A DNA stretch of 64,000 bases from an uncultured Eubacteriales bacterium (GTDB lineage: Bacteria > Bacillota > Clostridia > Christensenellales > Aristaeellaceae): positions 1-64,000 of the forward strand of contig CACXHY010000001.1 of NCBI GenBank assembly GCA_902767565.1, written 5' to 3'. Below the pieces are notes generated by a model. It saw only the letters and a program-made list of their open reading frames with translations, searched no databases and was not told the DNA's origin. Numbering within the stretch: the stretch's first letter is position 1; the number at the start of each line of letters is the position of its first letter. This document shows, in pieces, positions 19,044 through 27,557 of the stretch. The translations under genes were made by a program, and so were the position numbers.

Positions 19044-19182
19044 AGTTTGGTTTCTCTCGCTGTTCCCCTCCGGTGGGCGGCTGCATGCGCATCCCCGCGC
19101 GTGTTCCATCGTGAGAAGAGCGACAGGATCGCATGACCTGACGGCTGCGCGCCTTCCGAATTGCGCTGCCGGCCGGCCGCCG

Positions 19183-19205
19183 GATCCCCGCTTTCACCGG
19201 GGATC
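19183..19205 (+). other. Hairpin in the rpsM leader
   Basis: Perfect eight-base-pair stem GATCCCCG/CGGGGATC with a seven-base loop, in the long untranslated leader of rpsM. There is no T-run after it, so it is not a terminator. It may be part of a ribosomal-protein autoregulatory leader (S4 is the usual repressor of this operon), which is inference. Confidence 0.45.
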
Positions 19206-19323
19206 GGCAAGGGCTTCAGTTCCGGTGTGTTCCCGGGGAGGGTTGACCCTGTGAACGGATCGGGCTGTGTCTTCGGGCGAACCGGGAGGTTCCCCAAACA
19301 ACATACGGAGGTGCATTGCACAC

Positions 19324-19701
19324 ATGGCACGCATTGCGGGCGTAGACCTGCCCAGAGAAAAGCGCGTGGAAATCGGTCTGACCTATATCTACGGTATCGG
19401 TCTGACCACGTCCCAGAAACTGCTCGCCGATGTCGGGATCGATCCTGACACGCGGGTGAAGGATCTCTCCGAGACCGATATCAGCAAACTGCGTGATTAC
19501 ATCGAGCACCACCTGAAGGTGGAAGGCGATCTGCGCCGCGAAGTCAGCATGAACATCAAGCGGCTCATCGAGATCGGCTCCTACCGCGGTGTCCGCCATC
19601 GCCGCGGCCTGCCCGTGCGCGGTCAGAACACCAAGCAGAACGCTCGCACCCGCAAGGGTCCCAAGCGCACCGTGGCCGGCAAGAAGAAGGCCACCCGCTA
19701 A
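19324..19701 (+). CDS. rpsM: 30S ribosomal protein S13
   Basis: Ribosomal protein S13, 125 residues, head of the 30S subunit. The N-terminus [26 protein letters not shown] and the basic C-terminus [23 protein letters not shown] are diagnostic. ATG 19324 follows GGAGGTG; the in-frame sequence upstream is leader, not coding. First gene of the alpha-type operon rpsM-rpsK-rpsD-rpoA-rplQ. Confidence 0.98.
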   Translation: MARIAGVDLPREKRVEIGLTYIYGIGLTTSQKLLADVGIDPDTRVKDLSETDISKLRDYIEHHLKVEGDLRREVSMNIKRLIEIGSYRGVRHRRGLPVRGQNTKQNARTRKGPKRTVAGKKKATR

Positions 19702-19741
19702 TCTGCAGCCTCTTTCATAAAGATTCGGAGGGAAAAGAGAA

Positions 19742-20143
19742 ATGGCACCCAAGTCCAAGATGAAGAAGGTCACGCGCAAGCGCAAGGAACGCAAGATCGT
19801 CGAGCGCGGCGCGGCCCATATCACTTCTTCTTTCAATAACACCATCGTGACCATCACGGACACGCAGGGCAACGCTCTGTCCTGGGCTTCCGCCGGCGGC
19901 CTCGGCTTCCGCGGCAGCAAGAAGTCCACGCCCTTCGCGGCGCAGATGGCCGCGGAGACCGCCGCCAACGCCGCCAAGGAATACGGCCTGAAGTCGGTGG
20001 AAGTTTACGTCAAAGGCCCCGGTTCCGGCCGTGAGGCTGCGATCCGCTCCCTGCAGGCCGCCGGTCTGGACGTGAGCATGATCAAGGACGTGACCCCCAT
20101 CCCCCACAACGGATGCCGTCCGCCCAAGCGCCGCCGCGTGTAA
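19742..20143 (+). CDS. rpsK: 30S ribosomal protein S11
   Basis: Ribosomal protein S11, 133 residues, platform of the 30S subunit. Diagnostic segments are [38 protein letters not shown] and the C-terminal [15 protein letters not shown]. Preceded by GGAGGG; 40 bases after rpsM. Confidence 0.98.
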   Translation: MAPKSKMKKVTRKRKERKIVERGAAHITSSFNNTIVTITDTQGNALSWASAGGLGFRGSKKSTPFAAQMAAETAANAAKEYGLKSVEVYVKGPGSGREAAIRSLQAAGLDVSMIKDVTPIPHNGCRPPKRRRV

Positions 20144-20167
20144 GGTATTGAAGGAGGAAACGCAAAC

Positions 20168-20761
20168 ATGGCAGTCAACAAGCAGCCGATCGCCAAAAAG
20201 TGCCGGAGCTTCGATATCTCCCCGGCCACCATGGGCTACGGCAACAAGAAATCCAATCGCAATCCCGGCGGCACCCGCCGCAAGAAGGTTTCCGAGTACG
20301 GCGCCCAGCTGAAGGAAAAGCAGAAGGTCAAGTTCGTTTACGGCGTGCTCGAGAAGCAGTTCCATCACTACTATGTGAAGGCCTCCAACATGAAGGGCGT
20401 CACCGGCGACAACATGCTCCGCCTGCTGGAGCTGCGCCTGGACAATGTGGTGTATCGTCTCGGCCTGGCCAAGACCCGCCGCATGGCCCGTCAGGTCGTC
20501 GTGCACGGTCACATCCGCGTCAACGGCCAGAAAGTCGACATCCCTTCCTATCAGGTGAAGATGGACGACGTCATCACGCTGCGGAAGCGCTCCGAGGAGA
20601 TGGAAGTCTTCAAGAGCCTGCGCGACGCCTCCGTCATCACCCCCAAGTGGCTGAGCTTCGACTCCTCCAAGCTTGAGGGCAAGGTCGTGGCTATGCCCGC
20701 CCGCGAGGATATCGATCTGCAGATCGAAGAGAGCATGATCGTCGAGTTCTACTCCCGCTAA
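20168..20761 (+). CDS. rpsD: 30S ribosomal protein S4
   Basis: Ribosomal protein S4, 197 residues, an assembly initiator of the 30S subunit and often the translational repressor of this operon. The S4 RNA-binding domain is visible as [31 protein letters not shown]. The N-terminal region keeps a single cysteine (KKCRSFD) rather than the four-cysteine zinc site, so this is the zinc-free form. Good GGAGG site before ATG 20168. Confidence 0.98.
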   Translation: MAVNKQPIAKKCRSFDISPATMGYGNKKSNRNPGGTRRKKVSEYGAQLKEKQKVKFVYGVLEKQFHHYYVKASNMKGVTGDNMLRLLELRLDNVVYRLGLAKTRRMARQVVVHGHIRVNGQKVDIPSYQVKMDDVITLRKRSEEMEVFKSLRDASVITPKWLSFDSSKLEGKVVAMPAREDIDLQIEESMIVEFYSR

Positions 20762-20823
20762 GCCTGGTTGTTTCGCGGGAGATCACACCCGCGGCTGGAC
20801 CCGAAACGAGGAGGGTAAACGAA

Positions 20824-21777
20824 ATGATCACCGAATTCGAAAAAGCGGTCATCAACTGCGTCAGCGTCGACCAGAACGGCTGCCACGCGATCTTCACCGT
20901 GGAGCCCCTGGAACGCGGCTTCGGCCACACGCTGGGCAATTCTCTGCGGCGCGTGCTGCTGTCCTCCCTGCCGGGCGCGGCCGTGACCTCTGTGCACATC
21001 GAGGGTGTGCAGCATGAGTTCTCTACGGTCCCCGGCGTCAAGGAAGACGTGACCGAAATCATCCTCAACCTCAAGTCCCTGGCCGTGAAGCTGCTCAACA
21101 GCGACACCGGCCGCAAGACCGTGACTATCGACGCGCAGGGCCCCTGCGAGGTGACCGGCGCGGACATCAAGGTGGACGACGAGGTCGAAATCATCAATCC
21201 CGAACTGCACATCGCCACCCTGAACGAGGACGCCCACCTGCAGATGCAGATGACCCTCGACCGCGGCCGCGGCTATGTGAGCGCGGATCGCAACAAGGAT
21301 GTCTCCATGCCCATCGGCGTGATCCCGATCGACTCGATCTTCACGCCCGTGCGCAAGGTGAACTACACCGTGGAAGACACCCGCGTCGGTCAGATGACGG
21401 ACTTTGACAAGCTGAACCTGGAGATCTGGACCAACGGCACCCTGAAGCCCGAAGAGGCCATCAGCGGCGCGGCCCGGATCCTGATGGACCACCTGTCCCT
21501 GTTCTCCTCCCTCACCGACAACGTGATCTCCGTGAGTATTGCCCAGCCGGAGCCCAGCCCCGCCGACAAGGTCCTGGAGCTGACCATCGAAGAGCTCGAC
21601 CTGTCCGTGCGCGCCTACAATTGCCTGAAGCGCGCAAACATCAACACGGTGGCCGAGCTGGTGACCCGCAATCAGGAAGATATGATGAAGGTTCGCAACC
21701 TGGGCCGCAAGAGCCTCGAGGAAGTCGAGCAGAAGCTGGCGGCGCTGGGTCTGGGCCTGCGTCCCAACGAAGAGTAA
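20824..21777 (+). CDS. rpoA: RNA polymerase alpha subunit
   Basis: Alpha subunit of RNA polymerase, 317 residues. The N-terminal dimerisation domain has [28 protein letters not shown]. The C-terminal domain (about 250-310) has [23 protein letters not shown] and [14 protein letters not shown], which contact UP elements and activators. Preceded by GAGGAGGG. Standard position between rpsD and rplQ. Confidence 0.98.
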   Translation: MITEFEKAVINCVSVDQNGCHAIFTVEPLERGFGHTLGNSLRRVLLSSLPGAAVTSVHIEGVQHEFSTVPGVKEDVTEIILNLKSLAVKLLNSDTGRKTVTIDAQGPCEVTGADIKVDDEVEIINPELHIATLNEDAHLQMQMTLDRGRGYVSADRNKDVSMPIGVIPIDSIFTPVRKVNYTVEDTRVGQMTDFDKLNLEIWTNGTLKPEEAISGAARILMDHLSLFSSLTDNVISVSIAQPEPSPADKVLELTIEELDLSVRAYNCLKRANINTVAELVTRNQEDMMKVRNLGRKSLEEVEQKLAALGLGLRPNEE

Positions 21778-21807
21778 GAAGCAACCCCATGAAGGAGGAA
21801 CATTCCC

Positions 21808-22338
21808 ATGGCATATCAACGCAAGCTGGGCCGCACCGCTGATCAGCGCAAAGCCCTGCTCCGCAACCAGGTGACCAACCTCATCTGGAACGGCCGCATC
21901 GTGACGACCGAGGCCAAGGCCAAGGAAGTCCGCTCCATCGCCGAGAAGATGATCACTCTGGCGATCAAGGAATGCGACAACACGGTCAGCACCACCAAAT
22001 CCACCCACAACGACAAGGGTCAGCTGATGACCATCGACGTTGTGAACGATGCTCCTTCCAAGCTGCATGCCCGCCGCATGATGATGGCGTACCTGTATGA
22101 CCTGAAGGAGACCCGTCTGACGGACGAAGACGGCAAGAAGGAGACCCGCGCCGAATACAAGGAGCGCACCAAGGACAACAAGCATCCCATCGTGGAGAAG
22201 CTGTTCCGTGAGATCGGCCCCAAGTACAAGGCCCGCAACGCCGAAAAGAACTGCGCCGGCGGCTACACCCGCATCATCAAGATGGGCCCGCGCCGCGGCG
22301 ATGCCGCCGAGATGGTCATTCTCGAGCTGGTCGACTGA
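21808..22338 (+). CDS. rplQ: 50S ribosomal protein L17, long form
   Basis: Ribosomal protein L17, 176 residues. The core is clear: [19 protein letters not shown] at the start, then [14 protein letters not shown] and, near the end, [24 protein letters not shown]. It is longer than the usual 115-130 residues because of an insertion between the core parts, about residues 100-145, rich in charged residues. Preceded by AAGGAGG. Last gene of the operon, with a terminator directly after. Confidence 0.97.
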   Translation: MAYQRKLGRTADQRKALLRNQVTNLIWNGRIVTTEAKAKEVRSIAEKMITLAIKECDNTVSTTKSTHNDKGQLMTIDVVNDAPSKLHARRMMMAYLYDLKETRLTDEDGKKETRAEYKERTKDNKHPIVEKLFREIGPKYKARNAEKNCAGGYTRIIKMGPRRGDAAEMVILELVD

Positions 22339-22372
22339 GACTGAAACACACAACCGCACATCAAAGCAATGA

Positions 22373-22411
22373 AAACCCCGCTGCTTCCGCACAAAGGCAG
22401 CGGGGTTTCGC
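22373..22411 (+). terminator. Terminator after rplQ (probably bidirectional)
   Basis: Stem AACCCCGCTGC/GCAGCGGGGTT with a 12-base loop, followed by TTTCGCTGTT. On the minus strand the stem is followed by TTTTCATTG, so it can also end the convergent TPM-like gene. Confidence 0.85.
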
Positions 22412-22418
22412 TGTTGTA

Positions 22419-23258
22419 TCAGAATCTGTGGCCGCCGCCGTGACCTCCGCCGCCGCGGAAGCCTCCGCCGCCATGGAAACCGCCGCCGCCATGGCCGCCG
22501 CCGTGATAGCGGCCGCCGCGATAACCGCCGCCGCCGCTGTTCACGTTCATGACATGGCGGAGCAGCGTCCGCTTTGTCTCCTGGACCGTGACGACGCCGA
22601 TCCCGATGCGCATCGCGCGGGTGCTTGGGTGCATCCTGGCCTCCAGGTGCTTTCTTTTGCGCAGCGTACGCACCTCGGAGCCCGCCAGCATGATCGCGCC
22701 TGTGATCAGCAGGGATCCGCTGAGGGCGATCAGCGCGCTGATGATAATGCGCATGGGCCGCGCGATCTGCTCCTGCTGCATGAGCCTGAAGGCCTGATCG
22801 AAGACCCGGACCGCACACTCCGTGTAATACCCGCGTCCGGCCGCACGGTAAACATTGTCTGTGATATCCAGGCAGTCCGAGACCGAGATCACGTCTCCGA
22901 TGCCGCCGCCGACGTACAGATAGAGATAGCGGGTCTCCGTGTCGATCATGAACAGGGCGCCGCTGGCCTTGTATCCGATCACCTGACCGTACTTTTCGGA
23001 GCACAGATGCTCCGCGCTGCCGGGAAGCGTGGTCGTCCACAGGACGACCTTTCCGTACGCGGAAAGAGGCCTCATGCTCCCGAGCAGCGTTTCTTCATCG
23101 TCCGGATCGAACAGCCCCGCGTCATCAAGGATCAGCGGCTCATATGCCGGGATCCCGCGCTGAGAAGCCGCAGGAGTCTCCGCCTGTTCCGCGGCGGCCC
23201 ACCCGGTCAGCAGGCAGACCGCGAGAAGCAGGAGCGCCGGCAGAATCATCTTACGCAT
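22419..23258 (-). CDS. TPM-domain-like membrane protein with Gly/His-rich tail
   Basis: Membrane protein of 279 residues. Signal peptide (MRKMILPALLLLAVCLLTGWAAA), then a lumenal/extracytoplasmic domain of about 130 residues resembling the TPM (YgcG-type) fold: ILDDAGLFDPDDEETLLGSMRPLSAYGKVVLWTT, then GALFMIDTETRYLYLYVGGG. One membrane helix (about residues 171-194) follows, then a basic cytoplasmic stretch, and the last ~40 residues are glycine/histidine repeats (GGGYRGGRYHGGG...). Such tails occur in YgcG/YdjH-like membrane proteins. Start 23258 is fixed by GAGGAGG and overlaps the end of the upstream gene by eight bases, so the two are translationally coupled. Confidence 0.75.
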   Translation of the reverse strand: MRKMILPALLLLAVCLLTGWAAAEQAETPAASQRGIPAYEPLILDDAGLFDPDDEETLLGSMRPLSAYGKVVLWTTTLPGSAEHLCSEKYGQVIGYKASGALFMIDTETRYLYLYVGGGIGDVISVSDCLDITDNVYRAAGRGYYTECAVRVFDQAFRLMQQEQIARPMRIIISALIALSGSLLITGAIMLAGSEVRTLRKRKHLEARMHPSTRAMRIGIGVVTVQETKRTLLRHVMNVNSGGGGYRGGRYHGGGHGGGGFHGGGGFRGGGGHGGGHRF

Positions 23259-24876
23259 CCGTATCCACCTCCTCAAAAAACGGGATCGGGCGGCTGGAGA
23301 AGCGATTGCGCCAGATCGCGAGCATCAGCAGAATCCCCGTATTCAGGACGAGGGCCGCAAAGCTCAGGCCGTAATGGATGAGGTCCTCCGCCGGGTCCAG
23401 GATCGTTGCCACAGCCATGGCGAGCACCAGAATGAACCCCGCGCTCACCATCGCCGTGAACTGTGCCCTGTCCCGGCTCCGCGGCAGATCCCGCAGCCAG
23501 CGGAATGATCTGACGCAGGTGATCACGCCCAGGATCACAGCGGTGATCAGCACCGGGTAATGCCAGTTGGTGACGAAAAAGGCGAGCGGTGCGATGCCGA
23601 TGACCAGCAGCAGCCTCAGTGCAAAGCTGAGGATCGTTGACAAGCAGCCGTCCGCCATGCCGGAACCGGGCATTGCGGAATCGCGGAGCGCGATCCGTTT
23701 CTGTTTTTCCATCAGCCGGCGCTGGTTCTGGCCCATGAAAGCCGCCGGTTTCCCGAAATCCGGTTCACCGGCCCGCATCTCCCGGAACAGGCTGTCGGTG
23801 TAGACCGGCACAACGGTCCTCAGGGACAGGATGCTCAGCAAGGACGCGACCGCGGACAGTCCGACCGCCGGAATGGTTCCCGCCAGCATCAGAAGGACAA
23901 AGAGCAGCACGGCCAGCAGCGCCGCCAGCACCCCGATCCTGACGTAGCTGACGGGCGGGTCGCACACAACGCGGCCGTCCGTTCCGCTGACAGCCGTATA
24001 CAGGACGCGCTCCTGTCTGCGGCTGGCCAGCAGCCACACAGGGAGCAGCACCAATTTGCGTTCCACCGTCGGCTCATCGATCGCCTGGTTTGTCCGGGTC
24101 GGATCAAAGCGCAGCTCGGCCGCCTTCATTTTGATCCGGAGAGCTTCGGCAAAAGCGAGCGCTGCGCTGGCTTTTGCCTCCTTCTCGTAGACTTCGGGGC
24201 CGACGTCCGGGATCTGGGCGTACATGCCGCTCAGGTAGCCTTCCCGGAAGGGCACCGCACCCTCCAGCGTGTGCGCCAGCCGGGCAGCGGTCTCGTCTTC
24301 AAACGCTACCGAGGCGTCATACAGGATGTTCTCGTCCGTGAAGGAGGCATCCAGTTCGACCCGGCTGGTATCGTAGTAATCTCCGACGGTCTGGCCGATC
24401 ACGACCGTCTGCTTTCCCTCGATCCTGACGCTGTAGGCCCAGAAAGGCACATAGATCGGGCGGAAGTTCCGGATCGTCTCCTGCTTTTTCAGGCGGCCCG
24501 GGACAAAGTATTCGCGGCGGATGAATGCCCGATACTGCTCTTCACAGGCGTTCCGGTCAACGCGGAAGGGCACGATCAGATCCGGGCGCCGCATCCTCGC
24601 GAATCGTTGGCTGAGCACCACGTCGGCTCCGCAATAGGTGCAGAAGCTGGTGGCCTCCGAGGTTCCGGAAACGATCTGCGCGCCGCATTGCGGGCATTGG
24701 TAGGACACGACCTCCATATCGTCCCCGGCATCCTCGCCGGGATCGGCGAGCGTTTTCGGATCGACGGCCGTGGCGCACCTTTCGCAGATCAGCGTGTGCG
24801 CGCCGATGTCCCAGCGCAGTCCGCCCCCGCAGGAAGGGCAGCCGAATCGTTTGGCTTCGCTGTTCTGTTCGGGCAT
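23251..24876 (-). CDS. Zinc-ribbon membrane protein
   Basis: Protein of 541 residues with two N-terminal zinc ribbons: CPSCG...CERC (about residues 14-34) and CPQCG...CTYCG (about 60-80). A conserved beta-rich domain follows (LIVPFRVDRNACEEQYRAFIRREYFVPG, then FRPIYVPFWAYSV), and then several membrane helices in the C-terminal half (about 305-345, 420-445, 490-525). Proteins of this architecture are often misnamed as helicases (PriA-like) because of the zinc ribbons; I see no helicase motif. It is coupled to the TPM-like gene, so the two probably form one membrane complex. Function unknown. ATG 24876 follows GGAGGTG. Confidence 0.7.
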   Translation of the reverse strand: MPEQNSEAKRFGCPSCGGGLRWDIGAHTLICERCATAVDPKTLADPGEDAGDDMEVVSYQCPQCGAQIVSGTSEATSFCTYCGADVVLSQRFARMRRPDLIVPFRVDRNACEEQYRAFIRREYFVPGRLKKQETIRNFRPIYVPFWAYSVRIEGKQTVVIGQTVGDYYDTSRVELDASFTDENILYDASVAFEDETAARLAHTLEGAVPFREGYLSGMYAQIPDVGPEVYEKEAKASAALAFAEALRIKMKAAELRFDPTRTNQAIDEPTVERKLVLLPVWLLASRRQERVLYTAVSGTDGRVVCDPPVSYVRIGVLAALLAVLLFVLLMLAGTIPAVGLSAVASLLSILSLRTVVPVYTDSLFREMRAGEPDFGKPAAFMGQNQRRLMEKQKRIALRDSAMPGSGMADGCLSTILSFALRLLLVIGIAPLAFFVTNWHYPVLITAVILGVITCVRSFRWLRDLPRSRDRAQFTAMVSAGFILVLAMAVATILDPAEDLIHYGLSFAALVLNTGILLMLAIWRNRFSSRPIPFFEEVDTDA

Positions 24877-24918
24877 ACGCGACGCACCTCCGTGTATCTC
24901 GTTGATTTCTGCTGTTCA

Positions 24919-24946
24919 TTCTAACACAGCCTTGCGGTGTTTGCAA
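24919..24946 (-). promoter_or_regulatory. Promoter for the zinc-ribbon/TPM pair
   Basis: TTGCAA (plus 24941-24946), 16-base spacer, TTAGAA (plus 24919-24924) on the minus strand. Confidence 0.55.
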
Positions 24947-25074
24947 GCTTGTGCGCTGTGTATGGGCATCGTACGGGGCTGAAGAGAAACAGATCCCGGC
25001 CGCGTCGGCCCGGGCGGTCCGTGGTCCGGATGATGCCGCCGGCCGCATGCAGCACTGCCTGCGGTCCGGTCCCG

Positions 25075-25103
25075 TTGACAAAAAGCCCGCGACCCGCTAT
25101 GAT
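25075..25103 (+). promoter_or_regulatory. Promoter for the alpha/beta hydrolase
   Basis: Perfect TTGACA (25075-25080), 17-base spacer, TATGAT (25098-25103). About 70 bases before the hydrolase start. Confidence 0.85.
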
Positions 25104-25173
25104 TCCCCCGTATGCACGATCCCCTGCGTACCGCCGCACGGCTGTACGCTTTGACCCGCAGGAGGCCATGTTC

Positions 25174-25866
25174 ATGAAACCCCTTGAGGCGAACCGCACC
25201 GTCGACGTCTACGGCGTCACCCTGCACTATGCGGCGGGCGGCGAAGGGCGGCCGGTCCTTCTCGTCCATGGAAACGGTGAGGATCATCACCTGTTTGACG
25301 TGGAGATCGACCAGCTGCTGGCTGCCGGTTACAAGGTATACGCCCCCCACTCGCGCGGACAGGGGCTGAATCCGCCCCTGACGGAATACCACTACGCGGA
25401 CATGGCGGAGGACATGTTCTGCTTCATCCGGGCCATGGGGCTTGAGAAACCGGCCCTGTACGGTCACAGCGACGGGGGCATCATCGGGCTCATGCTGGAG
25501 ATCGCGCATCCGGGAACGCTGGGTGCCCTGGCCGTGAGCGGGACGAATCTCTCCCCCGCGGGGCTCGTGCCGGACTTTGTCGAAGAGTGCACGCGGCGCA
25601 ACGAAGAGCAGCCGGACCCCCTCGTGACGCTGATGCTCACGGAGCCTCACATCCGGGCGGCCGATCTGAAGCGCATCGCGATCCCCGTTCTCGTCACCGC
25701 CGGAGAGAACGACCTGATCCGGCGGGAGGAGACCGAGAGGATCGCCGCGGCCCTTCCCCGCGCCGCGCTGACCGTTCTTCCTGGCCATGATCACGGAAGC
25801 TACATCGCGGGCAGCGGGATCATGGGCAGGCTGCTGATCTCGTTCCTGCGGCAGAACGGGTTCTGA
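25174..25866 (+). CDS. Alpha/beta-fold hydrolase
   Basis: Cytoplasmic alpha/beta hydrolase of 230 residues. The oxyanion region is LLVHGNGEDHH, the nucleophile elbow is GHSDGG (serine in that motif), and a late aspartate (TAGENDLI) and histidine (PGHDHGSY) complete a plausible catalytic triad. The substrate is unknown. ATG 25174 sits eight bases after GGAGG; an ATG at 25168 is too close to that site. Single gene with its own promoter and terminator, between the zinc-ribbon gene and guaB. Confidence 0.88.
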   Translation: MKPLEANRTVDVYGVTLHYAAGGEGRPVLLVHGNGEDHHLFDVEIDQLLAAGYKVYAPHSRGQGLNPPLTEYHYADMAEDMFCFIRAMGLEKPALYGHSDGGIIGLMLEIAHPGTLGALAVSGTNLSPAGLVPDFVEECTRRNEEQPDPLVTLMLTEPHIRAADLKRIAIPVLVTAGENDLIRREETERIAAALPRAALTVLPGHDHGSYIAGSGIMGRLLISFLRQNGF

Positions 25867-25874
25867 TCCCACGG

Positions 25875-25910
25875 AAAAACGCGCCGGGCATTGCTATCCG
25901 ACGCGTTTTT
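25875..25910 (+). terminator. Terminator between hydrolase and guaB (bidirectional)
   Basis: Inverted repeat AAAAACGCG/CGCGTTTTT around an 18-base loop. Convergent genes end on both sides, so it can serve both. The stem is short in GC, so it is a moderate call. Confidence 0.5.
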
Positions 25911-25921
25911 GTATTCCATGC

Positions 25922-27430
25922 TCAGCGGTTCGGGGTAGAAGTGGAACGCAGGGTGACGTCGTGGTAGCCGCCCTCCACGATGGAGGTGGAGGACACCAGC
26001 GTGAGCCGGGCTTCGCGGCGCAGATCCTCCAGGTTGGTGACGCCCACGTTGCACATGGTGCTTTTCACCTTGTAGAGGCTGATCTCCACGTTGTCGTGCA
26101 GGGGGCCGGCATAGACCACATAGCTGTCGACGCCTTCCTCAAAGGACAGCTTCCCGGCGCCGCCAAGGTCATAGCGCTGCCAGTTGCGAGCGCGGTTGGA
26201 GCCCTCGCCCCAGTACTCCTTCATATACACGCCATTCACCATCACGCGGTTGGTGGGGCTTTCGTCGAACCGGGCGAAATAGCGCCCCATCATCAGGAAG
26301 TCCGCGCCCATGGCCAGCGCCAGGGTCATATGGTAATCGTGGACGATGCCGCCGTCGGAGCAGATCGGCACATAGATGCCGGTCTCCTTGTAGTAATCGT
26401 CTCTCGCCTGCGCGACCTCGATCAGCGCGGTGGCCTGTCCGCGGCCGATGCCCTTGGTCTCGCGGGTGATGCAGATGGATCCGCCGCCGATGCCGACCTT
26501 CACGAAGTCCGCGCCGGCCTTCGCCAGGAAGAGGAAACCGTCCCGGTCCACCACGTTTCCGGCGCCGATCTTGACGCTGTCGCCGTAGTTCTCCCGGACC
26601 CATTTCAGGGTCTTTTCCTGCCAGCAGGTGTAGCCCTCGGAGGAGTCGATGCAAAGGACGTCCGCCCCGGCGGCCAGCAGGGCCGGGATGCGCTCGGCGT
26701 AGTCCCTCGTGTTGATGCCGGCGCCGACGAGGTAGCGCTTCTTCTCATCCAGGAGTTCCAGCGGGTTTTCCTTGTGGGAGGCATAGTCCTTGCGGAAGAC
26801 AAAGTACATGAGGTTGCCGTCCGCGTCCACGATGGGCAGGCTGTTCAGCTTGTGATCCCAGATGATGTCGTTCGCTTCCTTCAGGGTGGTCTCCGCCGGC
26901 GCGGTGACCAGCTTTTCCAGAGGCGTCATGAAGGACTTCACGGGCGTGTCGGTCTTCATGCGGCTGACGCGGTAATCCCTGCTGGACACGATGCCCAGCA
27001 GCTTGCCGTTGGGGCTGCCGTCCGCGGTGATGGCCACCGTGGAAAAACCGTTCTTCGCCTTCAGGTCCAGGACATCCTGCAGGGTATTGTCGGGCATGAG
27101 GTTGGAGGCAGAGGTCACGAAACCGGCCTTATAGCCTTTCACACGGGCCACCATCGCGGCTTCGTCCTGAATGGTCTGCGCGCCGTAGATGAAGGAGATG
27201 CCGCCTTCCCGGGCCAGCGCGATGGCCAGCTTGTCATCCGACACGGACTGCATGATGGCGCTCACCAGGGGGATGTTCAGCGAGATCGCGGGCTGCTCCT
27301 CCCCTTTCCGGTACTTCGTCAGCGCGGTCCGCAGGCTCACGTTCTGCGGCACGCAGTTCTCGCCGGTGTAGCCGGGGATCAGCAGGTACTCGCTGAAAGT
27401 GTGGCTCGGTTCCTGGTAGTAGTAGGCCAT
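25922..27430 (-). CDS. guaB: IMP dehydrogenase
   Basis: Converts IMP to XMP with NAD, the committed step of GMP synthesis; 502 residues. The TIM-barrel core surrounds a CBS-domain pair (about residues 100-215, with [20 protein letters not shown]). The catalytic cysteine lies in [13 protein letters not shown], and the mobile flap follows later (RARNWQRYD). The N-terminus [22 protein letters not shown] matches a recognisable IMPDH subgroup. The start at 27430 has AAGGAGG; a longer in-frame start lies before that site. Its own promoter is at 27479-27507. Confidence 0.93.
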   Translation of the reverse strand: MAYYYQEPSHTFSEYLLIPGYTGENCVPQNVSLRTALTKYRKGEEQPAISLNIPLVSAIMQSVSDDKLAIALAREGGISFIYGAQTIQDEAAMVARVKGYKAGFVTSASNLMPDNTLQDVLDLKAKNGFSTVAITADGSPNGKLLGIVSSRDYRVSRMKTDTPVKSFMTPLEKLVTAPAETTLKEANDIIWDHKLNSLPIVDADGNLMYFVFRKDYASHKENPLELLDEKKRYLVGAGINTRDYAERIPALLAAGADVLCIDSSEGYTCWQEKTLKWVRENYGDSVKIGAGNVVDRDGFLFLAKAGADFVKVGIGGGSICITRETKGIGRGQATALIEVAQARDDYYKETGIYVPICSDGGIVHDYHMTLALAMGADFLMMGRYFARFDESPTNRVMVNGVYMKEYWGEGSNRARNWQRYDLGGAGKLSFEEGVDSYVVYAGPLHDNVEISLYKVKSTMCNVGVTNLEDLRREARLTLVSSTSIVEGGYHDVTLRSTSTPNR

Positions 27431-27478
27431 GGGACTCAACCTCCTTGCTCGCTCGGAAAGCAACTATGGAATTGGCTT

Positions 27479-27507
27479 ATGATACCTTATTGACCGGGTG
27501 TTGTCAA
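27479..27507 (-). promoter_or_regulatory. Promoter for guaB
   Basis: Perfect TTGACA (plus 27502-27507), 17-base spacer, TATCAT (plus 27479-27484) on the minus strand. No riboswitch-like leader is visible between it and guaB. Confidence 0.8.
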
Positions 27508-27525
27508 CCCGAAATGAGCTGTCGC

Positions 27526-27550
27526 AAAAGCGCGGCACCGTGTCCGCGCT
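27526..27550 (-). terminator. Terminator after metY
   Basis: Minus-strand stem AGCGCGG/CCGCGCT with an eight-base loop, followed by TTTTGCG. Confidence 0.7.
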
Positions 27551-27557
27551 TCAGTGG

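Larger units (their letters stand above)
18869..19323. other. Divergent intergenic region upstream of rpsM
   Basis: Stretch of 455 bases without a gene. It contains back-to-back promoters (18933-18961 minus, 19015-19043 plus) and a leader of roughly 270 bases before rpsM. The genes infA and rpmJ, which normally precede rpsM in Firmicutes, are not here in any frame that I can see. Confidence 0.7.

Noticed and set aside
22428-22560. Gly/His-coding repeat as a mobile or satellite repeat
   Set aside because: The GCC-type repeats are simply the tail of the TPM-like protein read in reverse, not an independent element.
27431-27478. Possible riboswitch before guaB
   Set aside because: The leader is under 60 bases and has no purine-riboswitch core or stable hairpins.
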